Source of the DNA: Paenibacillus sp. RC334
GTDB lineage: Bacteria > Bacillota > Bacilli > Paenibacillales > Paenibacillaceae
Direction: 5' to 3'
DNA: 64,000 nucleotides
Assembly: GCF_030034735.1 (NCBI RefSeq)
Contig: NZ_CP125370.1
Coordinates: forward strand, 3,348,001 to 3,412,000
In this document: positions 37,211 to 47,392 of the stretch, piece after piece
How positions within the stretch are numbered: the first letter of the stretch is position 1
Layout of the letters: every line of letters starts with the position of its first letter
Made by a program: the position numbers and the translations under genes
Notes under the pieces: generated by a model
Told to the model about the DNA's origin: nothing
Databases searched by the model: none
What the model saw: the letters and a program-made list of their open reading frames with translations, nothing else

Positions 37211-37924
37211 CCAGCATCCAATCCGGCGTAATCCGTTGTAAAAACAGCGTTACACCCGTCATATGATCCGTTACTAGCAAAATTCCGGTGATGATCAGCA
37301 GTATACCGCCTGTTTTGACGATAATTGACGTGTAACGCGAGGATAGACGAACAGAGCCGACCAGTAAAGCCAATGCAAAAAATGGAATCGCAAAACCAAG
37401 CGCGTAGCCTGTGACCAGCTTGAACCAGGTATGATGCTCTACTGCCGCCAAAGCGATAATAGCTGTCAGCATGGGACCGATACAGGGAGACCAGCCTGCC
37501 GCAAATCCGATTCCGATCACAAAGGAACCGGCATAACCGGCAGGCTTCCATGTCCAGCGAAGCTTATGCTCCCGCATCAAAATCAAAGGCCGTACCACGC
37601 CAAGAGATACCAGCCCCATCACCAAGATCAGTATCCCCGCAACCACCCTTAGCGTATCCCCATAATTGCCAAACCATTCTCCCAGCAACCCTACACTTGC
37701 ACCCAAGGAATAAAACACAACGGAAAAACCCAGTACAAAAGCAAGGGTATGTCCCATCGTACGGTAACGCACCTCAGCCTTATGCCGTCCTTCGGCCAGT
37801 TCATGTGCCGACATCCCCGTCATGTAAGATAAATAAGAGGGATACAGTGGCAAACAGCAAGGTGAAAAAAAGAAACCAATCCTGCTATGATCGCCAACCC
37901 GGCGTTAACATCCGTCATCATCAT
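37203..37924 (-). CDS. ccdA: CcdA-type cytochrome c biogenesis/thiol transport protein, frameshifted near the start
   Basis: A polytopic membrane protein that passes electrons outward to thioredoxin-like proteins for cytochrome c and spore-coat maturation. From the ATG cluster at 37918-37924 (after GGGAGG) the minus strand reads TDVNAGLAIIAGLVSFF, the family's first helix. It then needs SPCCLPLYPSYL but the frame is off by one: the run of seven A at 37865-37871 would have to be eight. From PLYPSYLSYMTGM the second frame carries the remaining helices, including WSPCIGP with the second cysteine, to 37203. So both redox cysteines exist but lie in different frames. Confidence 0.88.
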
Positions 37925-38011
37925 TTCCTCCCGCCTGTCTTAAGTAAACGCGAGCAAACAAGCCCTATTACTAAAACATACGTGAGGACGCAGCAAAATA
38001 TGTTGCAACCC

Positions 38012-38053
38012 AAAAAGCGTATGCCCCGGCATAAAAACCGAAAGACATACGCT
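38012..38053 (-). terminator. metG terminator
   Basis: On the minus strand AGCGTATG pairs with CATACGCT across a 22-base loop that has a smaller hairpin, then TTTTGGG. Confidence 0.7.
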
Positions 38054-38068
38054 CATTACTTGTTTTAT

Positions 38069-40108
<2,040 letters not shown>

Positions 40109-40181
40109 TCATGGCAGCAAAATAAGGCATGCTCCCCTGAATTCGGTACTCCAATTCATGTTTTTCACACCAATTGGGCAC

Positions 40182-40214
40182 AAAAAAGACCCCCGTCCCT
40201 ATGGGACGAGAGTC
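40182..40214 (-). terminator. T-box terminator
   Basis: The stem GACTCTCGTCCC / GGGACGGGGGTC with an ATA loop and six T is the regulated terminator of the metG leader. Confidence 0.85.
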
Positions 40215-40470
40215 ACCTCACGCGTTACCACCCAAATTTCCCGTATCCTCGCAGACTACAGGCTTCACCAGTCACTTCTGACCGCCCATTAACGCTGGAT
40301 CACGCCTTTCCCTTACGGTTGCCCCTATAAACATTGAACTGCTGGCAAACACGCTCGAAAAAGGTTCCTCCAGGACCATATTCAGGCTTCGTTCCAGACC
40401 GGTTTGCAGCTAACCCCGGCTCTCTGTACTGGACGGCTGACCCTACTCATCCCTTCACAGGAAAACATTA
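40182..40470 (-). promoter_or_regulatory. T-box riboswitch of metG (methionine specifier)
   Basis: Read on the minus strand the leader has the AGAGA box (in CAGAGAGCC), a specifier region GAATATGGT with AUG at 40377-40379, and the T-box GGGTGGTAACGCG (40221-40233). It ends in the terminator at 40182-40214, GACTCTCGTCCC with GGGACGGGGGTC and then TTTTTT. Uncharged tRNA-Met would favour the antiterminator with the T-box. Confidence 0.9.
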
Positions 40471-40478
40471 TTATCCAA

Positions 40479-40508
40479 AATATAACCAAACCCGCATAGC
40501 TATGTCAA
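40479..40508 (-). promoter_or_regulatory. Sigma-A promoter of the metG leader
   Basis: TTGACA (40503-40508, minus) and TATATT (40479-40484) are 18 bases apart. The -35 box overlaps the last codons of yidD. Confidence 0.65.
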
Positions 40509-40795
40509 GTCAATCCCTTCCCGGTACGGTCAGCAAAACGATCTTCATCGGATCTATTCGCCCTCTTTTTAGCAGGAGGCACCAGATCTACACCACCTGG
40601 ATGAAAGGGATGGCACTTCGCTATACGTTTGGCGGCCAGCCAGGAGCCCTTGAGCACACCATGCACCTCCACCGCCTCAAGTGCGTACTTTGAACACGTC
40701 GGATAGAAGCGACAGGTTGGTGGCTTTAACGGTGAAATATAGGATCGGTATAACTTAATCGGAGCTTGAACCACTCTGCGTGTGGTAATCTTCAT
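40505..40795 (-). CDS. yidD: Membrane protein insertion efficiency factor YidD
   Basis: 96 residues. The family core is unmistakable: [20 protein letters not shown] followed by [10 protein letters not shown] and [10 protein letters not shown], with the four conserved cysteines. It aids insertion of membrane proteins by YidC. ATG 40795 has CGGAGG nine bases before; the zur stop codon lies between, so the two genes are coupled. It is far from rpmH/rnpA/yidC, its common neighbours elsewhere. The tail carries about 25 polar residues. Confidence 0.92.
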   Translation of the reverse strand: MKITTRRVVQAPIKLYRSYISPLKPPTCRFYPTCSKYALEAVEVHGVLKGSWLAAKRIAKCHPFHPGGVDLVPPAKKRANRSDEDRFADRTGKGLT

Positions 40796-40796
40796 T

Positions 40797-41288
40797 TCAG
40801 TAGCCTCCGTGGCTGTGAGTGTGACCGCTCGCCTGTTTGTATCCCCCATTAGAATTGGCCTCTGCTTGCCCGTTCTTCTTCTGGCATTCCTTGCAATAAC
40901 CGAAAATCTCAAACTTGTGTTCAACGATTTGGAACTGATCTGTCGTATCTGTCATCTGCATCGGGCAGAAAGAGATCGGTAAAGTTTTCTGACAGCTCAG
41001 GCAAATCATATGATGGTGGTGATGATGCTCATTGCAGCTCACCTTGAACTTCATCCCATCCTCAAAAGATACCTGCTCCAGGACACCCAATTCCTGCATC
41101 ACACGCAAATTACGGTAAACGGTGTCAAAGCTGAGTCCGCTGTATTTTTTACCCATATATTCATAAACGTCTTTTGGGGACAGATACCCTTCATTCTCGG
41201 AAAATAACGTGGCCAGCGTCTTGCGCTGATCCGTAATACGCAGTCCCTGAGTGGACATTGTTGCGATAATTTCATCCTTTGTCAGCAT
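40797..41288 (-). CDS. Fur-family metal regulator, probably Zur
   Basis: 163 residues. Winged helix (1-80, [35 protein letters not shown]). The dimer domain has the run of six histidines with MICLSC, and a second cysteine pair CKEC. The CxxC pairs bind structural zinc. The His-rich tail (HTHSHGGY) and Zur-like layout favour a zinc uptake regulator, but Fur or PerR is not excluded. ATG 41288 was chosen since GGGAGGG is eight bases before; a GTG three codons earlier touches the site. Confidence 0.88.
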   Translation of the reverse strand: MLTKDEIIATMSTQGLRITDQRKTLATLFSENEGYLSPKDVYEYMGKKYSGLSFDTVYRNLRVMQELGVLEQVSFEDGMKFKVSCNEHHHHHHMICLSCQKTLPISFCPMQMTDTTDQFQIVEHKFEIFGYCKECQKKNGQAEANSNGGYKQASGHTHSHGGY

Positions 41289-41403
41289 GCGTTTCACCCT
41301 CCCCTGTCTGTAGTTTCAGGTTATCTGATGCAGGCTTAGGCTTGCATCTACTTATTATACCACGATTAAAGTCAAAGTTATAAGAGATATTCGCGCTCTT
41401 GAT

Positions 41404-41455
41404 AAAGAAAAAGACGTTCTCCTGTGCTTGAACCGAATCCGCAACAGGAGAACGC
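41404..41455 (-). terminator. Terminator after the secreted stalk protein gene
   Basis: GCGTTCTCCTGT pairs with ACAGGAGAACGT on the minus strand and CTTTTTCTTT follows. It lies about 85 bases after the stop. Confidence 0.75.
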
Positions 41456-41539
41456 CTTTATTCTGTAAGTGATCTGACTTTAAACGGTGAATGATGAGAC
41501 CCTTCGGTCTAAAGCGATAAACAAAACCGGATGTTCATA

Positions 41540-43759
41540 TTAATTTTTAATAGCTGGTAATGGCATAACTACCACGGAAACTGGCAAGTTACTACCCGCC
41601 GCAGCAGTGAAATACATCTCTACACTTTCCTCGATATGACCTGTACGATACAGTACACTCATCTCATTCGGAGCCCACACGGAGCCGTTCGTCGGGATAC
41701 CCACTACCTGATTATTCACCATAGCATAGCCAGAGTATTCACCACCACGCGGATTAAATGTAATCAGGGAATACGGCGCTACGCGATCCAGTTTAACCTT
41801 ATACACAACACCAAAATTACCCGCATTGGAGGAAGAAGAACCGTCCAGACCGTCTGAACCAAGCAGGTTCGGGTCTACTTTATTGTCGCCAAGAACGATA
41901 CGCTGAGCTGTTTTACCAACCTCTTCCGTATATTGAAGCGTAATATCCGAATTCGCATACGTTCCACGGTTATGAATGCCGTCCTTAGGCAGTTTTGCGA
42001 GAGTAGGCATTGCAGTCAACGGATCTGCATTTGCATCTAACACAACAACTGTGTATTGAATAGGTTGATCCGTATACAAGTCGGATAAGAGAGAAATGAC
42101 CTGTTTTTGCTTAATTTTTTGCGCATTCAAATCCTGTAAAATAACGCGGCTTTCGCCTGGATTCAGAATTGTGCTGGAACGTTTGCTTCCATCCTGCATG
42201 GATTGAAAGTACCGCTGAATCGAAATCTTACCCGCAGCCGTCGCAAACTCAGATGGGCCGGCGAAACCGGAATTTTCGACGTTCAGATTGGTAGCAGTAA
42301 TATTATTGTTGGTTGCGATAACGTACATTTTTACATCTCTGCCCGTTTCATTCACATGATGGACGAGTATACGTGTGCTGCCTGATCCCATTTCCTGATA
42401 CACAATGCCATCCTGGAATACACGTTCCGGGCTGTTAGCACGGATCAGAAGGCGTGGTGAAGATGTACTGGTTACCGGAATGGTAGCCATGGTAGGCACC
42501 TGACTGCCATCTACACTGTATTTATCACCAAAGGGCGTGAAGATTTTGTTGAAATCATCTTCATTGTACAGCAGTTCATTCGTAATTTTAATCGTTTGAC
42601 TTACTGTACCCGTTTCGCCATGTTTGTCGGTCACGGTCAGTGTAATGGTCACATCACCTGGCTCGAAAAACGCCAGCTTCTTGTTCACCCAGTCACGCTT
42701 GGTGATGGCATTTTCATCGTCCGTACTCAAGTCGGTAATGGTAATTTTTTCACCCATTTTGTATTCTTTTTTATCAGTCGTAAACAGAGCCACCGGCGGT
42801 TGGTTTGGCGGTCTTACTGTGATGGTCACGGAGTAAGGATCGCTCCAGTTCCCTGCCGAATCAAGAACGGAATATGTAACTACATATGTACCCGGCTCCT
42901 GAAATACATCCTGCTTGCCTTCCCAACGCTGGTTCACAATCGGAAGACCTGTAGGAGAAGATTCCTTCGTAAGATACGTAACTGTCGTTTGGCCTGCATA
43001 GATATCTTTTTGCTGAACCGTGAAGGAAGCTTTAGGCTTTTGATTCAAATCCATAATAACCTGTTTTGTAATATTATTTACAGTATAAGGAATATTCAAG
43101 GCCTGTGTAATAGAGGTCAACGGCACCATAAATACGTTCTTTTGCTGGAATGCCGGTCCCTTCATTTGTCGAGCCTCACCGTTAACCGTATAAATTTTGC
43201 TATCAGTCTTGAAGCGTAGCACGTTTGTACCTTGGGTGATAACGGTTTCCTTGGTAGCAGTGTCATAACTAAACTGTAATCCGACGCGGCTGACAAGCGA
43301 ACGGATAGCTACATAAGAAACACCGTCCTTGACTGTCATCGGCTGAGTCGCCGTGTACACCTGTCCGTTTTGTTCCATTTTTGCGCTGTTCAAATACAAA
43401 ATCAGTTGATTTGCACTCATGGATGTTGGAGAACCACCAGGGTTGATGATCGTTCCGTCCCCACCGTATACATCATTGGATACGTTCGATCCGTTGGTTG
43501 TATCCGTCGGCAAACCAGACAATGGATCATTGGATACGCCTGTGTTATCAGGTGTCACCATGTCATTTTGTGTTCCAGTGCTATCTTGTCCCCCGATGCT
43601 ATTATCAACGCCGGAATCTGTGACATTGGCCTGAGCCTGCTGTCCGCTAACCGAATCGGTGGATTGAACAGTGGATACTGCTTCTGCTCCTACAGGGGCT
43701 ACTGCAGCCACCTGGGCTACCGCAAGCGCGGTGAGCATGGTCCATTTCTTGAAATTCAT
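41540..43759 (-). CDS. Large secreted protein with copper-amine-oxidase N-domain and PKD-like repeats
   Basis: 739 residues. Signal peptide 1-25 (TMLTALAVAQVAAVAPVGAEA). A Gly/Asn/Asp/Ser-rich stretch (30-110) is followed by a copper-amine-oxidase-like stalk domain (about 115-235: GVSYVAIRSLVSRVG, NVFMVPLTSITQAL). Two PKD/Ig-like modules follow (about 245-390: PGTYVVTYSVLDSAGNW, PGDVTITLTVTDKHGETG). The last 350 residues are beta-rich, without a family I recognise. No LPXTG or SLH motif is visible, so surface attachment is unclear. No catalytic site is visible. The AGAAGGAG ribosome site fixes ATG 43759. Confidence 0.75.
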   Translation of the reverse strand: MNFKKWTMLTALAVAQVAAVAPVGAEAVSTVQSTDSVSGQQAQANVTDSGVDNSIGGQDSTGTQNDMVTPDNTGVSNDPLSGLPTDTTNGSNVSNDVYGGDGTIINPGGSPTSMSANQLILYLNSAKMEQNGQVYTATQPMTVKDGVSYVAIRSLVSRVGLQFSYDTATKETVITQGTNVLRFKTDSKIYTVNGEARQMKGPAFQQKNVFMVPLTSITQALNIPYTVNNITKQVIMDLNQKPKASFTVQQKDIYAGQTTVTYLTKESSPTGLPIVNQRWEGKQDVFQEPGTYVVTYSVLDSAGNWSDPYSVTITVRPPNQPPVALFTTDKKEYKMGEKITITDLSTDDENAITKRDWVNKKLAFFEPGDVTITLTVTDKHGETGTVSQTIKITNELLYNEDDFNKIFTPFGDKYSVDGSQVPTMATIPVTSTSSPRLLIRANSPERVFQDGIVYQEMGSGSTRILVHHVNETGRDVKMYVIATNNNITATNLNVENSGFAGPSEFATAAGKISIQRYFQSMQDGSKRSSTILNPGESRVILQDLNAQKIKQKQVISLLSDLYTDQPIQYTVVVLDANADPLTAMPTLAKLPKDGIHNRGTYANSDITLQYTEEVGKTAQRIVLGDNKVDPNLLGSDGLDGSSSSNAGNFGVVYKVKLDRVAPYSLITFNPRGGEYSGYAMVNNQVVGIPTNGSVWAPNEMSVLYRTGHIEESVEMYFTAAAGSNLPVSVVVMPLPAIKN

Positions 43760-43905
43760 TCTCTGTCTCCTTCTATTACCAAATTATTATCATCCCCGTA
43801 AAAAGTCATACTATTAGACGCGGCTGTTGCCCAAAAGTTGCTGGGAATTTTTCTGAACATGAAAAAAAGGGAACTTTCTCCTGTGGCTGCAAGAAATACT
43901 ACAAC

Positions 43906-43944
43906 AAAAAAACGCCGCCCCATCTGACCTGATGGGGCGGCGGC
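43906..43944 (-). terminator. pflA terminator
   Basis: CGCCGCCCCATC and GATGGGGCGGCG form a GC-rich 12-base stem, then seven T on the minus strand. Confidence 0.9.
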
Positions 43945-43980
43945 TTCATAAACAGAAAGTATTTTAACGGTCATTCAACA

Positions 43981-44739
43981 TTATGACGGACGGACGGCGA
44001 CATTTATCCCTGCAGTCTCCAGACGGCCCTCTTCAATGAGACGGTAAGCCCGTTGGACCTCTTCATCTGTAGGGGAAGGAACCCCTTCCAGCGGATACGC
44101 CTTGCCGAGCATTTCCCACTTGTATACACCCATTTGATGGTAGGGTAAAATTTCGAACTTTTCGACTCCGTTCAACGTTCCGATAAACCGTCCCAAATTC
44201 AGCAGATCCTGCTCATCATCATGAATACCCGGTACAAACACGTGTCTAATCCACATCTTGCGCCCTTGTTCAGACAACCAGCGTGCCGTACTCAGCATAC
44301 GGTCATTGGACTTGCCTGTAAGCTTAATATGCTTGTCGTTGTCAATATGCTTAATATCCAGCAACACCAAGTCTGTTACGTCCAGCAGTTCATGGATACG
44401 GCCTGCATCATTAAAACCGTTACTGTCCAGCGTCGTGTGCAAATTCCAGCGTTGCTTCACTTCTTTGAACAGCTCTGCTACAAAATGAGCTTGCAGTGTC
44501 GGTTCTCCACCGGATACGGTCAATCCGCCTCCCGAAGAACGGTAGTAGGCTAAATATGGCTCAATTTCAGCCAATACCTCTTTCAGTGTCATTGGATTGC
44601 CTTCATTTAAAGCCCAGGTGTCCGGGTTGTGGCAATATTGACATTTTAACAAGCATCCTTGCATAAAAAGCACGAAGCGGATGCCAGGACCATCTACGGT
44701 CCCGAAGGTTTCCAATGAGTGTATGTGACCTTTCAGCAT
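43981..44739 (-). CDS. pflA: Pyruvate formate-lyase activating enzyme
   Basis: A radical-SAM protein of 252 residues that makes the glycyl radical on PflB under anoxia. The cluster motif is C-LLK-C-QY-C (about residue 27-34), then DTWALNEGNP and GGGLTVSGGEPTLQ. I used ATG 44739 because GGAAGG lies before it, whereas the ATG seven codons upstream has no site. It follows pflB by 65 bases and would be in the same Fnr-controlled transcript. Confidence 0.96.
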   Translation of the reverse strand: MLKGHIHSLETFGTVDGPGIRFVLFMQGCLLKCQYCHNPDTWALNEGNPMTLKEVLAEIEPYLAYYRSSGGGLTVSGGEPTLQAHFVAELFKEVKQRWNLHTTLDSNGFNDAGRIHELLDVTDLVLLDIKHIDNDKHIKLTGKSNDRMLSTARWLSEQGRKMWIRHVFVPGIHDDEQDLLNLGRFIGTLNGVEKFEILPYHQMGVYKWEMLGKAYPLEGVPSPTDEEVQRAYRLIEEGRLETAGINVAVRPS

Positions 44740-44804
44740 GTTGCATCTTCCTTCCCGCATCCGCTATGCGTGCGTCGTTGTAATATGTGATACGTAAAGC
44801 TTTG

Positions 44805-47066
44805 TTACATTGTACCGTGGAAAGTACGATTAATGACATCCAGCTGTTGTTCACGAGTCAGCTTGATAAAGTTAACGGCATAGCCTGATACGCGAATCGT
44901 AAGCTGTGGATAGTTTTCTGGGTGATCCATCGCATCCAGCAATTGTTCACGAGCAAACACGTTAACGTTCAGATGATGCGCATGGCTTCCAAAGTAGCCG
45001 TCCATCATGGAAACGAGATTCGTTTTGCGTGTTTCTTCTTCTTTACCCAGTGCTTTAGGCACGATAGAGAAGGTATTCGAGATACCATCCAGACTGTGCT
45101 CGTAAGGCAACTTAGCTACGGAGCTAAGGGAAGCCAAAGCACCTTTTTTGTCGCGTCCGTGCATTGGGTTCGCACCTGGTGCAAACGGTTCGCCAGCTTT
45201 ACGTCCATCCGGTGTTGTACCTGTTTTCTTACCGTACACCACGTTGGAAGTAATGGTCAATACAGATTGAGTAGGAATCGCATTCCGGTAAGCTTTGTGC
45301 TTGCGGATCATGCCCATGAAGGACTCTACCAGTTCTACTGCGATGTTATCTACACGATCATCGTTATTACCGTAGCAAGGGTATTCCCCTTCAATTTCAA
45401 AGTCAATGGCGATGCCTTTTTCGTTACGGATCGGTTTCACCTTCGCATGTTTAATGGCGCTCAGGGAATCGGCTGCAACGGACAGACCAGCAATACCACA
45501 AGCCATCGTACGGACAATATCACGGTCATGCAACGCCATTTCAATCCGTTCGTAGCTGTACTTGTCATGCATGTAGTGAATAACGTTCAAAGTGTTCATG
45601 TACAGTTTTGCCAACCATTCCATCATTGGCTTGAAGCGGCTCAGCACTTCCTCGTAATCCAACACTTCACCTGTAATTGCAGGATATTCAGGGCCCACTT
45701 GAGCACCTGATTTTTCATCCACACCACCGTTGATGGCATACAACAAAGCTTTAGCCAAGTTGGCACGGGCACCAAAGAATTGCATTTGTTTACCGATTTT
45801 CATTGCCGATACACAACAAGCGATACCATAATCATCGCCATAAATCGGACGCATCAGATCATCATTTTCATACTGAATGGAGCTAGTTTCAATAGAAACT
45901 TTGGCACAATATTTTTTGAAGCCTTCAGGCAATTTTTCAGACCACAGTACAGTCAGGTTTGGCTCCGGTGCAGGTCCCAAATTGTACAGGGTGTGCAAGA
46001 AACGGAAGCTGTTTTTAGTAACCCGAGTTTCTCCAGTAATGGACATACCGCCAATGGATTCAGTTACCCATGTTGGGTCTCCGCTGAACAGTTCATTATA
46101 GTCAGGTGTGCGCAGGAATTTAACAATACGCAGTTTCATAACAAAATGATCGACCAATTCTTGTGCTTGCTCTTCTGTCATTGCGCCTTCTTCCATATCC
46201 CGTTGAGTATAAATATCAAGGAAGGAAGATACACGTCCCAAGGACATTGCAGCACCATTTTGTTCTTTGATCGCTGCAAGATAGCCAAAATACACCCATT
46301 GGAAAGCTTCTTTTGCGTTGTTAGCAGGCTTTGAGATGTCGAAACCATGCTCAGCAGCCATTTGTTTCAGCTCGTTCAAAGCGCGAATTTGCTCGGAAAT
46401 TTCTTCACGCAGACGAATTACGTCTTCTTCCATGGAATCCACTTCAAGGCTTTTCAGTTGAGCCTTTTTGTCTTTAATCAGGAAGTCTGCGCCGTACAGT
46501 GCTACACGACGGTAGTCACCGATAATGCGACCACGACCATATGCATCTGGCAAACCAGTGATAATACCCGCTTTACGAGCTGCTCTCATATCATCGGTAT
46601 AAGCGTCGAATACACCCTGATTATGCGTTTTGCGAATATGAGTGAAGATATCAACAATGCTTTGCGGTACTTCAAAGCCATAGGCTTTGCAAGCGTCGAT
46701 CATCATCCGGATTCCACCAAACGGCTGCAAAGAGCGTTTGAATGGAGCGTCTGTTTGTACACCGACAACTTGTTCTTTATCCCGGTCTAGATAGCCCGGC
46801 TTATGTGAAATAATGGTGGATGGCGTATTCACGTCTACATCAAGCACGCCACCGTTTGCCAACTCTTTTTTGGTAAGATCGGATACAATATCCCACAGTG
46901 CAGTTGTGTTGGCAGTAGGACCAACTAGAAATTCCTCGTTACCGACATAAGGTAAGATATTGGTTTCAATAAAATCGTTGACGTTGACTTCTTTAGTCCA
47001 TTTACCTTTTTTGAAACCTCTCCAGCCAGATTGTTGCTCTTGTAATTCTCTCTCAATCACCGACAT
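44805..47066 (-). CDS. pflB: Pyruvate formate-lyase (formate acetyltransferase)
   Basis: 753 residues; converts pyruvate and CoA to acetyl-CoA and formate during fermentation. The two active cysteines are in [12 protein letters not shown] and the glycyl radical site is RVSGYAVNF near residue 725. Family length and order are normal. GGAGGG precedes the ATG. Three FNR-type palindromes lie 35-190 bases upstream, so strong anaerobic induction is expected. pflA follows. Confidence 0.97.
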   Translation of the reverse strand: MSVIERELQEQQSGWRGFKKGKWTKEVNVNDFIETNILPYVGNEEFLVGPTANTTALWDIVSDLTKKELANGGVLDVDVNTPSTIISHKPGYLDRDKEQVVGVQTDAPFKRSLQPFGGIRMMIDACKAYGFEVPQSIVDIFTHIRKTHNQGVFDAYTDDMRAARKAGIITGLPDAYGRGRIIGDYRRVALYGADFLIKDKKAQLKSLEVDSMEEDVIRLREEISEQIRALNELKQMAAEHGFDISKPANNAKEAFQWVYFGYLAAIKEQNGAAMSLGRVSSFLDIYTQRDMEEGAMTEEQAQELVDHFVMKLRIVKFLRTPDYNELFSGDPTWVTESIGGMSITGETRVTKNSFRFLHTLYNLGPAPEPNLTVLWSEKLPEGFKKYCAKVSIETSSIQYENDDLMRPIYGDDYGIACCVSAMKIGKQMQFFGARANLAKALLYAINGGVDEKSGAQVGPEYPAITGEVLDYEEVLSRFKPMMEWLAKLYMNTLNVIHYMHDKYSYERIEMALHDRDIVRTMACGIAGLSVAADSLSAIKHAKVKPIRNEKGIAIDFEIEGEYPCYGNNDDRVDNIAVELVESFMGMIRKHKAYRNAIPTQSVLTITSNVVYGKKTGTTPDGRKAGEPFAPGANPMHGRDKKGALASLSSVAKLPYEHSLDGISNTFSIVPKALGKEEETRKTNLVSMMDGYFGSHAHHLNVNVFAREQLLDAMDHPENYPQLTIRVSGYAVNFIKLTREQQLDVINRTFHGTM

Positions 47067-47100
47067 GTAAATCCCTCCAAATTGTTTGGTCTTCCGGACT

Positions 47101-47116
47101 TGTGATTTTTTTCACA
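47101..47116 (-). promoter_or_regulatory. FNR-type box upstream of pflB (proximal)
   Basis: TGTGA-N6-TCACA, a perfect palindrome, 35 bases before the pflB start codon. It matches the B. subtilis Fnr consensus. So near the start it may overlap the promoter. Confidence 0.75.
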
Positions 47117-47216
47117 TTAAAATAGTGTCTCGAGCCCGGCCTTTTCACCGATGCCTTACGCTCAGTGTCGGGACCTTTCTTACACCCTTATTGTAGAATA
47201 ATGATAGAGTGTAGTA

Positions 47217-47232
47217 TGTGACAAAAATCACA
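47217..47232 (-). promoter_or_regulatory. FNR-type box upstream of pflB (middle)
   Basis: TGTGA-CAAAAA-TCACA, perfect in both arms, about 150 bases before the pflB start. Confidence 0.75.
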
Positions 47233-47237
47233 ATACA

Positions 47238-47253
47238 GGTGACATTTATCACT
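47238..47253 (-). promoter_or_regulatory. FNR-type box upstream of pflB (distal, imperfect)
   Basis: GGTGA-CATTTA-TCACT keeps the inner GTGA/TCAC. It is centred 21 bases from the middle box, so two dimers could bind on the same face of the helix. Confidence 0.6.
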
Positions 47254-47311
47254 TTATTTTCTTTAGCTTCACGCCCGTACTTTTATCCTTGCCGTTCACC
47301 CCCCTTCCCAA

Positions 47312-47347
47312 ACCAACAGGCCCTCTATATAGAGAGCCTGCGTTGGT
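47312..47347 (-). terminator. Terminator after adhE
   Basis: ACCAAC-GCAGGCTCTCT pairs with AGAGGGCCTGTTGGT on the minus strand around TATA; a short T-run follows. It lies about 45 bases from the adhE stop and before the pflB control region. Confidence 0.65.
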
Positions 47348-47392
47348 ATTAACGGGAAAATGCTTAGTCACAAGCCTCTTCGTACCTATATA

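Noticed and set aside
43756..43974. 72-codon minus-strand frame
   Set aside because: Covers the pflA terminator and the ribosome site of the following gene; composition is not protein-like.
44922..45710. 262-codon plus-strand frame
   Set aside because: Antisense to pflB.
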